From contig NC_088295.1 of the NCBI RefSeq assembly GCF_032854445.1, positions 40,969,385-41,033,384 on the forward strand: DNA of 64,000 nt. Direction: 5' to 3'. The position numbers and the translations under genes were made by a program. Under the pieces are notes generated by a model. It was not told the DNA's origin, searched no databases, and was given only the letters and a program-made list of their open reading frames with translations. The DNA comes from Liolophura sinensis. Lineage: Eukaryota; Mollusca; Polyplacophora; Chitonida; Chitonidae. Positions 12,101-24,300 of the stretch are shown here, piece after piece. The first letter of the stretch is position 1, and the number at the start of each line of letters is the position of its first letter.

Positions 12101-13132
12101 CGGTGACAGAGTATATAGTTTAAATTTGTGTGAAAATGTTTGATGGCAAGGTACTTGTATACTTGTTCAAGTTAATGACAAACTGAAAATTGTTCGCGAT
12201 AAGGTACTTGCATAATTCTTTAAGTTTAGAGCTTCAAGGTCACGAAGAAACTGATAATGGTTTGAAAGTGTGAATCTTCAAAGTATTTTGATTTGCTCAT
12301 CTTTTAGTGCATGGTCAAATAAACGAGGTGTTGATTCAGTCCCAGTTTTGAACGAGGATGTTTCACCGGAATGATTTCCCACCCGGGGACTATAAGCGGC
12401 CGATGATCTTCATGAAGAGCACTTGTCTTTCATTAATGTGACATACACACTTCCGGTTTCCTCCACACATGACGTTGGCCGCCGTCCTTGTAAAAAATAT
12501 TCAATAATGTAACATACACACTTCCGGTTTCCTCCACGCGTGACGTTGTCCACCGTCATTTTAGATAAATATGCATTAATGTGACATACACACTTCCGGT
12601 TCCCCCACACGTGACAGTGGCCGCCGTCATGTGAGTTAAATATTCTTGAGTACGGCATTAAACACCAATAAATCAATTAATCAAGCAATATCCAAGCTTT
12701 GATCAATGGTTTCCTCGAAGCCGTTCCTCATTCCGTCTTACCCGTGTGCATGCGTATATGCTACACGAGAGGGGATTCACTTCGTTAACGCGCTCAACCT
12801 GTGGTACCGTCAGAACTGCTTGCCCGACATGGTATAATTACACTCTAAAGTGAAACTGTCTTAAACTTTCAATTGACGGGAAATTCCTTTATCTCACAAA
12901 ATGTAAGGAAGACTTTAACCATCGTGTGGTTTGTTGTACATTGTCTTTTTTATCATTGCAGATATCCTGGGCTGACATGGCTGTGTTTTCGAATGTAGGG
13001 GCGATGGAGTACATTATACCAAATGAGTCTGTGACACTGCTGAAGGCTTACCCTAAACTCACGAAGCACCTAGACTTGGTCCGGTCTCACCCAAACATCA
13101 GCGCTTACCTCAAGAAACGACCCACCCCCTAG
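9191..13132 (+). CDS. GST gene A, sigma-class-like glutathione S-transferase, 205 aa, altered G-site
   Basis: Five exons join in frame: 9191-9323, 10375-10467, 10989-11104, 11511-11615 and 12962-13132 (stop TAG). The N-terminal thioredoxin-like domain begins MTSYKLYYF, with the catalytic Tyr expected at residue 8 as in sigma GSTs. The C-terminal helical domain contains the conserved ISWADMAVF. GSTs join glutathione to electrophiles in the cytosol; sigma relatives also include prostaglandin D synthase and cephalopod S-crystallins. Two glutathione-site residues differ from the family: the cis-Pro of the PVLEVDG motif is Ser (QVSVLEVDG), and the Ser of the QS pair is Glu (AQEYAI). The first donor is GTTGCT, far from consensus. 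The closest relative in the window is gene B. It may encode an altered or failing enzyme; the reading frame itself is intact. Confidence 0.88.
10553..10655 (-). mobile_element. truncated SINE (family 1) in intron 2 of GST A
   Basis: TTTATTTATTTGATTGGTGTTTTACGCC and the following TACGACGGTGGTCAGCATTATGG match the tail of the family 1 SINE in minus orientation. It fades out before the head. Confidence 0.8.
11805..12070 (+). mobile_element. full-length SINE (family 1) with 13-bp target duplication, intron 4 of GST A
   Basis: It runs from GGGGCCTCCGTGGCTCAGTTGG (A box) through GAGTTCAAGTCC (B box) to AAAACACCAATCAACTAAATAAATAAA. The 13-base sequence TTATAGTTGATGA occurs directly before (11792-11804) and after (12071-12083), a perfect target-site duplication. 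It is one of the best-preserved copies here, so relatively young. Confidence 0.93.
12438..12680 (+). repeat. about 71-bp tandem triplication of a SINE tail
   Basis: Three units start at about 12438, 12509 and 12581. Each holds ACATACACACTTCCGGTT, a short CCNCCACRCGTGACG-like stretch, then a CCGCCGTC block. Only the last unit continues into the complete SINE end (AAATATTCTTGAGTACGGCATTAAACACC). The array lies in intron 4 of GST A. Confidence 0.8.
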
Positions 13133-13664
13133 TGAACTTCGTAATCATGAATGCATGAACATGCATACAGATGTACTTTTTGAACCAAAAGACAGTTTAA
13201 GGAAGTTTTTTTTTTTTGTTTTTTTTGAAGACAAATTTATTTGTTTGCGTTGCCACCTTAAATCGAATTGCTATGTATTAGTCTGTAGATTGGTGCTCTT
13301 CATATAGTGATACTGAACACAATATTCGCGAAGCTGTTCATACTGCATGCTTAAAGAGGTATGGTGCGAACACTTAGGCTTTTAATTTCCAAAATGTTTA
13401 TTCGATGTTCAACCACAAAAATGCATTGTTAAAAGACACATGAACAGATATACAAACCAAGAGTATGTGTTTAGGGAAATGAAGAAAGATGTGCCAAAAA
13501 ATAATGTGAAAAATATTCGTATTTGAGGCTTTTTTCATATTTTTTAATAACCTCTCTATGTTTTGCTAATTTTCCGTCAATGGTCGGGGATATTCGGAAA
13601 AGACGCCATCATTGAACGCGGGACCAGCTGACGATCCCAATTCCAGCTCTCCTCCCAACAACGT

Positions 13665-13850
13665 TGTTTTGACAGCTATCGTCGCAACAGCAGGCTACTT
13701 TTCGGACTGACCACTGGGAGGAAACAGTAGTTTAAAGACATTTCTACAAGGAAGCTGAGAAGCCAATTCATAATTTAATATATGTTTGACCACACCCTAA
13801 ACTCCGTATAAAGAAATAAAAACCAAGCGTTTCATGTATAATTGAAGCCT
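13665..13850. repeat. dispersed repeat, copy 2, without SINE
   Basis: It shares ordered diverged blocks with 1690-2205 (acagcaggctact, ggactgaccact, cctaaactcc, gcgtttcatg) but lacks the SINE found there. Confidence 0.5.
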
Positions 13851-14918
13851 GGAACAAGCATTTAAAATATTAAGGTATTTCTATTCAATGGTCTTGCCTG
13901 GAGTGCCATGTCAGTATATTGTTCCAACAATCACCGTGAACGAGAATTTCTTACGTGGTTTGTTGCCGAGAAGAACCAACTTACCCCACAGGCCTACCTC
14001 CAACTCTCGGCGCCCTTGGCCAAAGAAAAGGGATGGTATTTATGTTTCATGACCTGTTTCCACGAACAATTGATTGTGTTTGTGACTACTCGCCCGTTAC
14101 TTCTTCAGAAAATGGAATTACATAAATACGCTGTATGACTTTTTCAACGAACTCTGGACTTCAATAATAACAGGAAGTAACGCAAACGCGATGGCATGTC
14201 CTTGGAAACATAGGTTTAACTTGGATTACACGTGTCTAAACTGACGTCTCGTACACTGCATCGTGTAATCCTTGTGATTACACATCTTCATCAACATCAA
14301 CACGCAACATATATCGTTACGCTTTATGTAAATCTACTGTCCATTATTGGGGAAACTAATGTTTGATCGGATACTGTATATGTATTATACTATTCACCAG
14401 CTATTCAGTCGAGTGCCTATAGATCGGTTATCCCTGTCTGATGGATCAAGGCAGTACACATAGCTCTGTGCAAAATGTCGGACTTGGTAAAATGAAGATG
14501 GTCAAATATGAGCTTACCTATATACTAATACAGTGCTCCTTATACATGGTGCAAACATATGCAAGTAAGGATATAGAGATATATAATGTTTTTTTTTTTA
14601 TATGCGAGGTCATTCATAGAAACATGGCTAAGCATAAAGAGTTCAATGTCAACGTGATCTGGTGTAGGTTTTATATATAGGATGTATTTATGTATGTGTG
14701 TAGGCTGTGGATTTTACCTCGTACTTAACAAGTTTGCAGTCATATGTGACTTTATGTATAAAAGTGGCTTGGATAAATAGAGTGGTATAAATCTAATTAA
14801 TAAAGAAAAATAGTTCAACGATTAGAGCTGATCTGCTTGTGTCCCGGCAAAGTGAAAAACTGTGGTGTTAAGTCAGCAGGATTGTGAAGTAAATGGGACA
14901 GGGCGGTTCCCTCCACCC

Positions 14919-15014
<96 letters not shown>
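14919..15014. repeat. compound (AT)n(TG)n microsatellite
   Basis: About 60 bases of AT dinucleotides, with one interruption, are followed by about 34 bases of TG. Read backwards this gives the His-Thr and Tyr-Ile repeats of spurious minus-strand frames. Confidence 0.95.
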
Positions 15015-15017
<3 letters not shown>

Positions 15018-15028
15018 TAACCCTAATG

Positions 15029-15180
15029 GGGTACGTAGAAAGGTCTTCAGCAACTGCGAATGGTCGTCGGTTTACCCCTATCTCTGCCCGATTTACACCC
15101 ACCATATAGCTGGCCGCCGTCGTATAAGTGAAATTTTCTTGCATGAGCACAGCATAAAACCCCAATGAAATAAATAGGTA
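15029..15180 (+). mobile_element. truncated SINE (family 1)
   Basis: It keeps the middle and tail: AACTGCGAATGGTCGTCGG, CACCCACCATATAGCTGGC, CGCCGTCGTATAAGTGAAAT, then AAACCCCAATGAAATAAAT. The head is replaced by the microsatellite, so the repeat may have grown at the truncation point. Confidence 0.8.
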
Positions 15181-15379
15181 AGAAATAATCAGCATGTTTA
15201 CGGTACTACGATAGAGCGTGTGTTATAAGCCTGCTGGCATACGCTATAATGCGGAGTCACAACGTTTTCGTGCGTCGTCCGTACGTGCTTGCTGTACATG
15301 TCACTCTGCTTTTCCGACAGTCTAAGCTCTAGTATACTAGGAGACTGCAGTACTATATCATAGCGCAACGTGAACGAAT

Positions 15380-18300
15380 ATGCCCACCTACAAGCTGTAC
15401 TATTTTGACGTGCCAGCGAGAGGCGAGCTTCCACGGATCATTCTATCGGCGGCCGGTCAGCCCTTCGAGGACATTCGTTTTTCTGGTCAAGAATGGCCCA
15501 AGTACAAACCAAGTAAGATGCCATTCATATTATCGATAAGATCCTATTTTTGTTTGCTCATAGTAAATGTATGTGGACATATGCTGATGCTGAAATTGGG
15601 ACAAGACTTAAACTCTGTAGGCCTATATATTGCCCTTTTGTCTGCAGATGGATGAATACATTATCTTATATCGACTGAAGCAGTTACAGGGTTAAATTAA
15701 GTAACTCATATATCATATATCTGGAACATCCTACTGGACATAGGATTTAACAATAAGTTACCGTCTTATTAATTTATATCCAGCTTATCGAATTTCATGA
15801 ACTCCGGTCTAAGATTCTTTTCGTCTCCGTAAAAATCACACATAATGTGTGTAGCGTGATGGAGATCTATTGGGTCAAGTAGAAAGAAGGATGTCTCGCT
15901 CCACTGCGCTCAGAGGCAATTCACGGTAGGTACTTTGCTCAAAAGTACACAGTTAGGGATGCATACGCCTTACAGCACATGCGCCGCTCTCTGCGTTCGC
16001 TTAACATGTTGGCCACACAGCCCCATTAGTTTTCCATAAGCGACAATGTTAACGTTTAGCGCCGTATCTCAGTCCCAAACATTCCGTGGCCAAATAGCTT
16101 TGGTACATACCTGGCCCAGCCTGTGAGAAAGAAGCCATAAAAATCTTGACATAGGTTGACCTTTCTATGCCGGCAGCTGGGAGGGGGTGCCTAGTCACGC
16201 CAAGGGGACGTCACTTGCAGCCTCATCACCACCTGTCTCCATGTTTCCTCTCGCCCAGAATTTCAAACTTTCATCATTAAAACTCATACCGGCAGGCTGG
16301 CAGCAAAAAAAGGCTTTACACCCTAAAATACACAGAATTAGATTCGTCCGAAAAACGGAAGTTGTAATGGGGGTCTGTGTCCTGTTGGCAAATTTTGTAT
16401 AGAAACCTTGAACTACGCAGAGGTCACAGGGGTCACGGTTATGAGACAGGAAATGATGTCAGAAAACACAAAATAGTCTACTGTATACCTGATTCTAACC
16501 AACACCTGAAACAATTTCATTGATGAATGCTGATTAAATACTTCCGCGCGTGAGTTCTCACTAGTGGTGAGGCTAAGCGTAAAGAAGCCTACGAACGTGC
16601 ATTGCATAGGCTGCAAAGGTCAACCTTACCTTCGCTAGTCGTCCCAGTGAAGCAGCACTAGATAAAAGAGAGGTGGAAATCCGTCCTGCAGAAAGGAGGC
16701 ACACTGCATGCACTATAAGGACTCGTTCGTCGTCATATGACTGAAAAATTGTTAAGTATGGCGTCAAACCCCAAAAACTCATTCTCTTATCCATAGAAAA
16801 GAAACGTAAAGAATCAGATATACCGAACAGTATTTTTTTCTTACTGTAAGGCTGTTCATCCTGTACCTCAAGTGAGAACTTTGGAGCAAGAAAAGGTCTC
16901 GTAACATACAATATGCCTGTCAGAGGAAGTCAGTATACAGTTGTTCTGCCTCTAGAGTAGCGTTTTTATTTATTTATTTATTTGTTAAATTGATGTTTAC
17001 GCCGTACTTAAGAATATTTCATTTTTATGGTGGCGGCCAGCATTATGGAGGGAGGAAATCGGGCTCGAGGAAATCTCGTAGGATCGGAGAAACCAGCGTG
17101 AGCTGAACTTGATCTCCCATCGATCGCATTGGTGAGAGGCATTTGGATCTTTGCTCTGCCCTAACCACTCTGTCAGAGAGGTCCACGGTAACTGTTTTAG
17201 ATTCTAATGGTGGTCTGTCCTCTCTCTAAGAATAATTTACATGATAATTTACTGGTATAGCATGATACCATAACTCGGTCAACATCCTGTAGTATTGTAT
17301 CTTGGTCGATGTCCCCTAATACTGTGTCTCGATCGACATCCCGTAATACTGTATCTCGGTCGACATCCCCTAATATTGTATCTCAGTCGACGTCCCGTAG
17401 TACTTTATCTCGATCGACATCCCGTAATACTGTATCTGGGTCCACGTCCCGTTACACTGTATCTCGGTCGACGTCCTGTAATAGTGTATCTGGGTCCACG
17501 TCCCGTTACACTGTATCTCTTTCGACATCCCGTAATACTGTATCTCGGTCGACGTCCGGTAATACTGTATCTCGGTTGACGTCCCGTAATACTGTATCTA
17601 GGTTGACGTCCCGTAATACTGTATCTCGGTTGACGCTTCGTACTGTATGGGTGGGCGAATCTTCGTCGATGCTATATACACAGTCAAGACGTCACTGTTC
17701 TCGGTATTATAAAAACACTACATCCTTCACACCACGTGTATAGTATCGAAGCATGACAACGACTTTTGCCAAAGGACAAGAAATTGCTACTTTACGTAAT
17801 GACAAAGGAATGTTAGAGTAATTAGACCTACGCACATACCCGTGTTCTGCAGAAATGTCATATTAAATGCGCTGGCACAACTCGGGCTGAGTGAGTTACA
17901 AAAAATTTGTATGCGTACAGTATCTGTGGTGATGAGGGAATCTTACATCTTGGACTAGGTCGACACATGTGGAAGCCGGATAACGCCATCTCCAGAACTT
18001 TGCAAGATAGTATAGTGTCACCCCACCCACATAGCCCCGTTTCCCTCCAATGCATGGGAGCACAAGTGGGAGATGTCAAAGTTACATCGTGGGACGACCA
18101 AAGCACCAAAGCTCCAAAGCTATGGCACCAACGTCTCGTGGCTGCTTTGCAATCGCTTCGTATAACATTGTCCCACGAAGTTGTCATCGCTCCCTGACGC
18201 TTCCATCACTCTTCCACTGCTCCCTGAGACGAAGCCGTACTGACCACACACCCCCATTAACTTTCCATAAGCGACAATGTTAACGTTTAGCGTTGTAGCT

Positions 18301-21300
18301 CAGTCCCAAACATTCCGTGGCCAATAAGCTTTGGTGCATACCTGGCCCAGCCTGTGAGAAAGGAGCCATAAAAATCTTGACATAGGTTGACCGTCAAAAT
18401 CTGGACCTTTCTATGCTGGCAGCTGGGAGGGTGGCCAGCAACGGGTGTCCTCTCGCCCAGAATTTCAAACTTTCATCATTAAAACTCATACCTGCCGAGA
18501 GCTTAGACAATTTCCATCATTTTGATACCAAGCATGCACCTGTACACCAAAAACGACAGGCTGGCAGCAAAAAAGACTAAAATACACAGAATTACATTAC
18601 TCCCGAAAAACAGAAGTTGTAATGGGGGTTTGTGTCCTACTGGATGGAATGGAAGCGAATGCTCTACGTCTTTAATTGTATTTCTTTGCTTCCTGTGGTT
18701 TCTATTGCACCCCAATGCTCCCTGACTCTTCTATTCCAGTGCTTCCATTGCTCCTCGACGCTTCCATTGGCGCGCGATGCTTAATGCATCGCTTTTCGAT
18801 GGATCCATCGGCCCTTGATGTTCAATTCTTAGCTGCCCGATGCTTTCATCTCTACCCGATGCTTCTATCACTTCCCGATTCTTCCATCGGAGCTCGATGC
18901 TTAATACATTACTCCTCGATGCCTAATCCATCGCCACCCGATGCTTCCATGGCTCCCAGATGCCTCTAAAGCTCTCAGTTCCGAATCAGGCCAGTTGTAC
19001 GATGTCTCTGAATGTGTGAATTCATTTTTTTTATATAAATCAGGTAACCCCAGTCATTACCAGAAAAGAATGTAAAAGGCGTGCTTTTTCCCGATTATAC
19101 AATAATCTTATCTCTCAGGGCGGTATTGGGAGACGGGTGGGGACGATGAAATCTTAGGGGTGGGGGTGATGAAAGAATTGGGGAGGGGTGATGTGAACTA
19201 GTCTCGTGAGGCGAAAGAATTTGAAGCAGAGTTGCAGACAAATTCGGAGGGCGAGGAACGATAGACGTAACGGTGGGCGATATTACACTCATATCGAAGG
19301 AGGGTGGAGGAGGGAGGCGATGACAAGATCGTTGTGCTAAGCGATGTTGCTGCGATGTGATGTAATGATGGCCATATGTGAATTCCATACTGTTTCCAAT
19401 AGCAAACCATGAAGGAAATTTTGCACAACGTTATAATTATGGACGGGAATGCAACACAGAATGACTCGACTGGTAGATCTATATTGTCGCCCGTGTCGGT
19501 TACATATAAAATCGTAATCTGTAGGATGACAACATTACATCCCTGCCAACATTTGGAAATAAAGCATGAGATCTTAGTCATCATAGATCTGTTATTATAC
19601 ACACGATATAAATCGAAATATCAAAATTAACTGTCCGTATAGTCAAGCTCTGAGTCTTAGGCTTTGAAGAACAATGAAATGTTAAGCACCCTGTATACTG
19701 TGCTTGTTAATAATTAAAGGTACAAATTAAAAGTTCAAATTGTTCATTATTGGAGGGCATCAATCAGAAATGTCAATCACGAGGATATATAGTCTCTGAA
19801 ACGAACCAGTGGCTGTCGTCCACGACTGGAAACTCGTGGTTGAACTGATTCATCATGACTGTGAGCGGGAGTGGCATCATCAGCAAGGTCGTCGTCATCA
19901 AGGTCAATGTCACTGATGTGATTGTTGGTGGTAGTATCTGAACATGTGTTATTAGATCTCAAAACTTTCATAAATGATGAGTTTCTGGTGATAGAGTGAT
20001 CTCCATGTTTAACGGTGATCGTTGATCCTTTCACTGCGTGGACTCTATACGGGTTGGAGCTGAACAGAGGTTTAAGTTTACCCTTTTTCTGGTTGCGTTG
20101 TAGTACGATATCACCAACACGAATGGTCGCTGACTTAGCCTGTGCGTGAAGATCAACATAATACTTCATTCTCTGTTTGGCGCTATCGTCTTTAACCTGG
20201 ATGTCGGATTGAGATACTGGTTAGGCAAGTTGTGGTAAAGTTGTGCGGTACGGTTTGTTGAATAATAGTTCAGCAGGTGGTTTGTCAGTTGAGCTGTGGG
20301 GCGTTGCACGGTAACTCCTTAAGAATTTGTATAGTTCCTGTTTCCATGGCTTTCCTTCAGCTTCAGATGCACGCATGGCTTTCTGTAAGGTCTTGATGAA
20401 CCTTTCTGCATCACCATTAGCTCTTGGCCAGTACAGCGTGATTCTCCGATGTTTGATAGCTAGGTAATCGAGGAACTGGTGAAACTCTGTACTATTAAAT
20501 GGAGGTCCATTGTCATTTTTCAAAACTGATGGTATACCATGTGTGGCAAATATCTTGTCAAAGGCGGGAATGGTGGATCGCGCAGAGGTACAAGACACCT
20601 TTTCTACTTCAGGGTAACGGGAGTATTCGTCATAGACAATCAGTAAGTCTCCAGAGGGTAATGGCCCAACGAAATCTGCACAGACGTTTTCCCATGGTGC
20701 TTGCGGGAGTGCAGTCATCTTGAGCGGTTCTCGACGGGAAGAGTTTTCAGAGGTTACGGCCTGGCACAGGATACAGTTATGAATGGTTGTCTCCACGAGT
20801 TTATTGATACCAGGGAACCAAACCTTTTGACGAAGCAGTTTCTTTGTTTTGACAATACCTTGATGTCCAACGTGGGCGAGGTCGCACACTCGCTGTTGAA
20901 GGCAGGTTGGTACCACAATGCGGGAACCAAACAGGAGGATATTTCCGTCAGAGTTTACTGATAACTCAGTGTGCACTGTAGCAAAGAACTGAAGCTGTCT
21001 TGCTGTAGCGCTGTCAAACTTTGCGTTAACATTTGGTTTGTAGGCAGATTTCCATTTGTTGCCTTTAACTAAGCCCATTACAGTTCGCAATAGTGGATCG
21101 GCCTTCGTGGCGTCTTGAATTTTTGCGAGTGTTAGCGCTTTCGGAACTGCATGCTGCGTTAGAAAGTTTATGTGTTCCTCAGCCATCTTTTCTTCACAGC
21201 TTGGAGCGTCTGGTGACTGAACAGGGTGTCTGGACAGAAAATCAGCTGGATTGTCATGTCCTGGGCGATATGTTATGTTGTACGAGTATCCTTGAAGCTT

Positions 21301-24300
21301 TAATATCCAGCGTTCAATTCTCGCAGGAGGTTTCGAGCTGGCTTTGTTGAACAATAAAATCAGGGGTTTGTGGTCTGTAACAACTGTAAATGTTCGTCCA
21401 TAGAGACAGAGATGATTGTGCAGTATTCCCCAGGTAAGACCAAGTTCTTCACGCTCTGTTTGACTGTAGCGTTGTTCAACAGGCGTGAGACATCGACTGG
21501 CATATGAGATTATCTTGGTGTGGGAAGAGTCTTTCTGAGTGAGTATCGCTCCGAGTCCTACGGGACTTGCGTCAACTATGAGTTCAACAGGTTTCGATGG
21601 ATCATAATAGGCTATAACACTTTGGTCAGTTAGGCCAGCTTTAATGTCCGTAAATGCCTTCTCTTCTGCTTGGGTCCAGAAGAACACTGTGTTTTGTCTT
21701 GTTAGATCACACAGTGGCTTCGACAAGGTCGCAAGATTGGGGATAAAGCGAGCACAATATTGTACCATGCCGAGGAAGCTTTTAATTTCAGTTGCATTCG
21801 GGTGGTGTTTTTGATGGCTTGCACTTTCTGTGGATCAGGAGAAAGACCATCCTTTGTGAACAAATATCCGAAGAATTCAATCCTCGATTTGCTGAATTCA
21901 CATTTCTCACGGTTCATAGTGAGGTTAAGTGCTCGCATGCGCTGTAAAGTTGCCACAAGTCGTTGATCATGTTCTTGTTGGTCACGCCCATGGAGAAAAA
22001 CATCATCACTAAGGTTAATAACGCCTGCTAGTCCTTGAAGAGCCATTTTGATGTGGTTCTAGAAGACTTCGGCAGCTGAACACACCCCAAAGTTCAAGCG
22101 TTTGTATCTGAAGAGACCCATATGTGTAGAGAACGTTGTGAGGCTGCGGGATTCTGGGTGAAGTTCGATTTGGTGGTGACCAGCATTCAAGTCGAGTTTG
22201 GAGAATATCGTAGATCCATTCAGTTCAGATATGATATCAGAGTGGGAGTTATGTGTCGTTCTCGCTGAATTGCCTCATTTGGTGCGCGCATGTCAACACA
22301 AATTCTGATCTGAGATGGATTTTTAGGTTTCTTGACTACACGGATAGGGGACACCCATGGTGTGAGTACATCACCAACTGGTTCGATATTGTCAAGTTCA
22401 AGTAGTCGTTTGAGTTCTGCTGTCGTACGTTCACGCAGATTAAACGGGAGACATCTGTGGTGGTGAGCGACGGCTTGAACACCTTTCAATTTACCAAGTC
22501 CAGTAAAGCAATCCTTGTACTTAGACACGATTTCATTGGTAAGCGATGTAGGACTGTATTGTATTTCACAAACACACTCTGTGATATTAAGAAGTCCAAG
22601 ATCCACGCATATGCTGTAGCTGAGTAGAGTGTCGCAATTTCTTGGTGTGATGTAGAAGGTTGTTTGCACAGATTTATTTCCGGCTGTGACAGTTGCTGAA
22701 AATTTACCTATTTCTAATGACTGACTAGTGTTATAGGCAAATATCTGCGGTAATTTGTCCATATCACGTGCAGGCTGTGGAGTAAGCTGTGTGAATGTTG
22801 TCTCACTCAACATGTTTACAGTAGCACCTGTATCGATTACAGCTTGGAGTGTTTTTTCGTTGACAGCGACAGTTACTATTGGTTGTTTTGTGAAAATTCC
22901 ATCACTGTGACCGTACACGCTGAATACATATTCATCATCTGAACTAGAGTCAGCAAGGTGTGCAGCGCTTCTGACTTGCTTGACAGATTCAAATTTGCCA
23001 GTGTCATGCTATTGACGTTTTTTCTGTCGGCAAACGGATTCAAAGTGATTAAATTTATGGCAAAATCCACACGCCTTTCCCTTAGCTGGACAGGTTTTTC
23101 CTTCTGGGTGGGGATATGTTGAATTCTGCTGGAGCTACATCCCTGTATAAGCTGGCCTTTGATTTCTCTGTCTTGATCCGAGAATTGGCATGTAAGGGCT
23201 AACTGGAGCAGGCGTGTAGCGTACGTGTCCATTGTTTCGCCTACGTTATGCTTAGTGCTGCGAAATACGTATGTTTCATAGTCAATGTTTCGTCTGGGCT
23301 TGAAGTGAGCATTCAGTTTCTCTAGAGCTACTTCTAGGTCCTCACCTGTGTCCGGTAACGTATCCAGAATATCACTGACTTCTTCGCCGGCGTAATGGAT
23401 TAACAGGGCTCTTTGGCGCTTTTTATTTGCGATATCCATAGCAACTAGAAGATTTTGGAAATGTCGGACACATTTAGTCCATCGTTGAGCTATTGATGAA
23501 GGGTCACTGTGCACGTTGAACGAAGGCAATGTCGGCAGTGACTGGGCCATCGTTATGTTGTTGTTGCAGCCGCCTGTGATGTGCGCCACAATAGCTGAGT
23601 GGAACAAAAGTGACGTAAAATTCACTGGTTTAGAGTTATTTTTCAGTAAAAGGTTAATTCCTGCGTGTTTTCCGAGTCACAAAATGTCTTACTGATAACG
23701 ATGTGTCCATTCTCGTCGCCAAATATAATGTTGTGGGTTGTAATTATGGACAGGAACGCAACACAGAATGACTCGAATGGTAGATCTATATTGTCGCCAG
23801 TATCGGTTACATATAAAATCGTAATCTGTAGATTTGACAACATTACAAACGTCATGTTCAGCCGATGAGAAAACGAAAAACACTTTCTTAACCTACTTTT
23901 CTGTTATCACTTGATGCCTTCCGCTTTGCCCAGAGTGCGCACAGCTTGGTTGCAACAGAAAAAAGTAAAGCACTATCTTTATGATGTTGAACAGTTCGCC
24001 CATAATATCACCTGGTCTGTCACATAATAAATTAACATTTGAGTATAATATGATTACACATACTCGTTGATATTATGAGCGCAAGGGATCACTCAAAAAC
24101 GCCAGCTCATTAACCAATCGGCCAGCGCTCTATTTCTTTTTTAAATTCTGTTTTATTCTTATTTTCCTGTTATGTTGCAAGAATGCACTGAAGCAAGGTA
24201 GGCCTAGGCCTATAGCTCATAAAATCGAAAGATTGGTAGCTTGCTTCAGTAATACTGAAATATCTTTTTTTGCATTAGACAAATGTAACTTTCAGAAAAA

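Larger units (their letters stand above)
13133..15379. other. intergenic region between GST A and GST B
   Basis: It contains the 3' flank of gene A, the second copy of a dispersed repeat, an AT/GT microsatellite and a truncated SINE. I find no exon; frames such as 13908-14138 and 14441-14680 have no supporting motif. AATAAA at 13815-13820 could be a distant poly(A) signal for gene A but lies inside the dispersed repeat. No TATA box is obvious before gene B. Confidence 0.5.
19432..23847 (-). mobile_element. Ty3/gypsy-type LTR retrotransposon, complete ends, dead coding region
   Basis: The element is bounded by two near-identical LTRs, 19432-19539 (3') and 23739-23847 (5'), and by a perfect 5-bp target duplication AACGT at 19427-19431 and 23848-23852. 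On the minus strand the order is gag-like, zinc knuckle, protease, reverse transcriptase, RNase H, integrase, which is the gypsy order. A purine-rich GGCAGGGA sits just inside the 3' LTR as a polypurine tract candidate. The coding region is broken by at least three frame changes and three in-frame stops, and the LTRs differ at about eight of 109 positions, so the copy is old and inactive. It lies antisense in intron 1 of GST B. Confidence 0.95.

Noticed and set aside
14815-15195. Minus-strand frames with His-Thr and Tyr-Ile repeats
   Set aside because: They translate the AT/TG microsatellite and neighbouring SINE; no gene features.
17295-17743. Two overlapping + strand frames with 9-residue repeats
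   Set aside because: Both arise from the 27-bp minisatellite; simultaneous open frames show it is a by-product of the period.
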